From: Cyprinodon diabolis
Taxonomy: Eukaryota > Chordata > Actinopteri > Cyprinodontiformes > Cyprinodontidae
DNA length: 64,000 nucleotides
Assembly (NCBI GenBank): GCA_030533445.1
Contig: CM060081.1
Coordinates: 17,919,155 to 17,983,154 of the forward strand
Direction: 5' to 3'
The position numbers were made by a program, and so were the translations under genes. This document shows positions 63,691 to 64,000 of the stretch, one piece after another; position 1 is the first letter of the stretch, and every line of letters begins with the position of its first letter. Below the pieces are notes generated by a model. It worked only from the letters and a program-made list of their open reading frames with translations. It did not search any database and had not been told where the DNA came from.

Positions 63691-64000
63691 TAATATACAT
63701 TAACATTTGTCTTTCCAGAAAACAAATTCATCTCCTACAAAAACCCCATATGAAAACATTTTTCTCTTAAAACACAGCTACTTTATTTTTGAAAACCGGA
63801 AGTCCAGCTCAGAATACTTCCAGCATTACTGCCTCATCTAGAACTGTGTACACGGATGTCAGGAATTGAGATTTGTGCAACAATCCAAACTTCGTATTCT
63901 CTGGCTCACTTGCTATCTGTTGCTGCTCTACTCTGTACAATGGATGCTTCCTGAGAATGCCAAGAAACGTCTGAAGAGTAAGAATGTAACATTGCCTCTG
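63691..64000. other. Noncoding window edge
   Basis: Nothing recognised. Confidence 0.45.

Overview
The window looks like teleost fish genomic DNA, probably from a percomorph. It is AT-rich, nearly free of coding sequence, and littered with small, broken transposable elements of types common in fish: Tc1/mariner, hAT, TTAA-target DNA elements, a Penelope-like element, non-LTR retrotransposon remnants and dispersed retroposon tails. Microsatellites of (GAAA), (TA), (CA) and (GGAT) type are present. There is no bacterial gene organisation, CRISPR array or operon. Nearly all open reading frames are chance frames or frames inside repeats.

The one cellular gene I can support lies on the minus strand. 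A GC-rich, CpG-dense block (about 38690-39200) is followed by a splice donor at 38567/38566. A short exon at 36522-36681 then has a clean acceptor, a good start context, a signal peptide and a donor. Its 40-residue peptide ends in a motif that resembles the N-terminus of secreted class-3 semaphorins, closest in my judgement to Sema3C. If that is right, the DNA from 36521 down to position 1 is the start of a very long intron, because I found no further semaphorin exon there. Everything right of about 39200 would be upstream intergenic DNA.

Region by region: 1-36.5 kb is mostly unrecognised intron-like DNA. It holds a TIR element (2097-2522), a Tc1 fragment with a hairpin (6.7-6.9 kb), an 81-bp-arm palindrome (7.17-7.34 kb), a Tc1 3' fragment (11.1 kb), a nonautonomous hAT element (11619-12616), a hAT end (21.1-21.6 kb) and a multiply broken Penelope-like element with RT and GIY-YIG domains (23.7-25.9 kb). 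From 36.5 to 39.2 kb lies the gene start. From 42.4 to 44.0 kb two DNA elements sit back to back and share one TTAA. From 47.8 to 53.8 kb there is a Penelope-type end, a second hAT copy that keeps an extra internal segment, a LINE reverse-transcriptase remnant and an LTR-like block. From 56.0 to 58.9 kb there are a Tc1 3' end, a minisatellite, a retroposon copy, a nearly full-length but dead Tc1 element and two long microsatellites. The last 5 kb holds another dead Tc1 and several retroposon tails.

I did not find an undescribed biological system. The most informative observations are the candidate semaphorin promoter and first exon, the shared-TTAA element pair, the recurring Penelope-type terminal sequence (once as an inverted pair), and the two hAT copies whose comparison exposes a putative transposase first exon.
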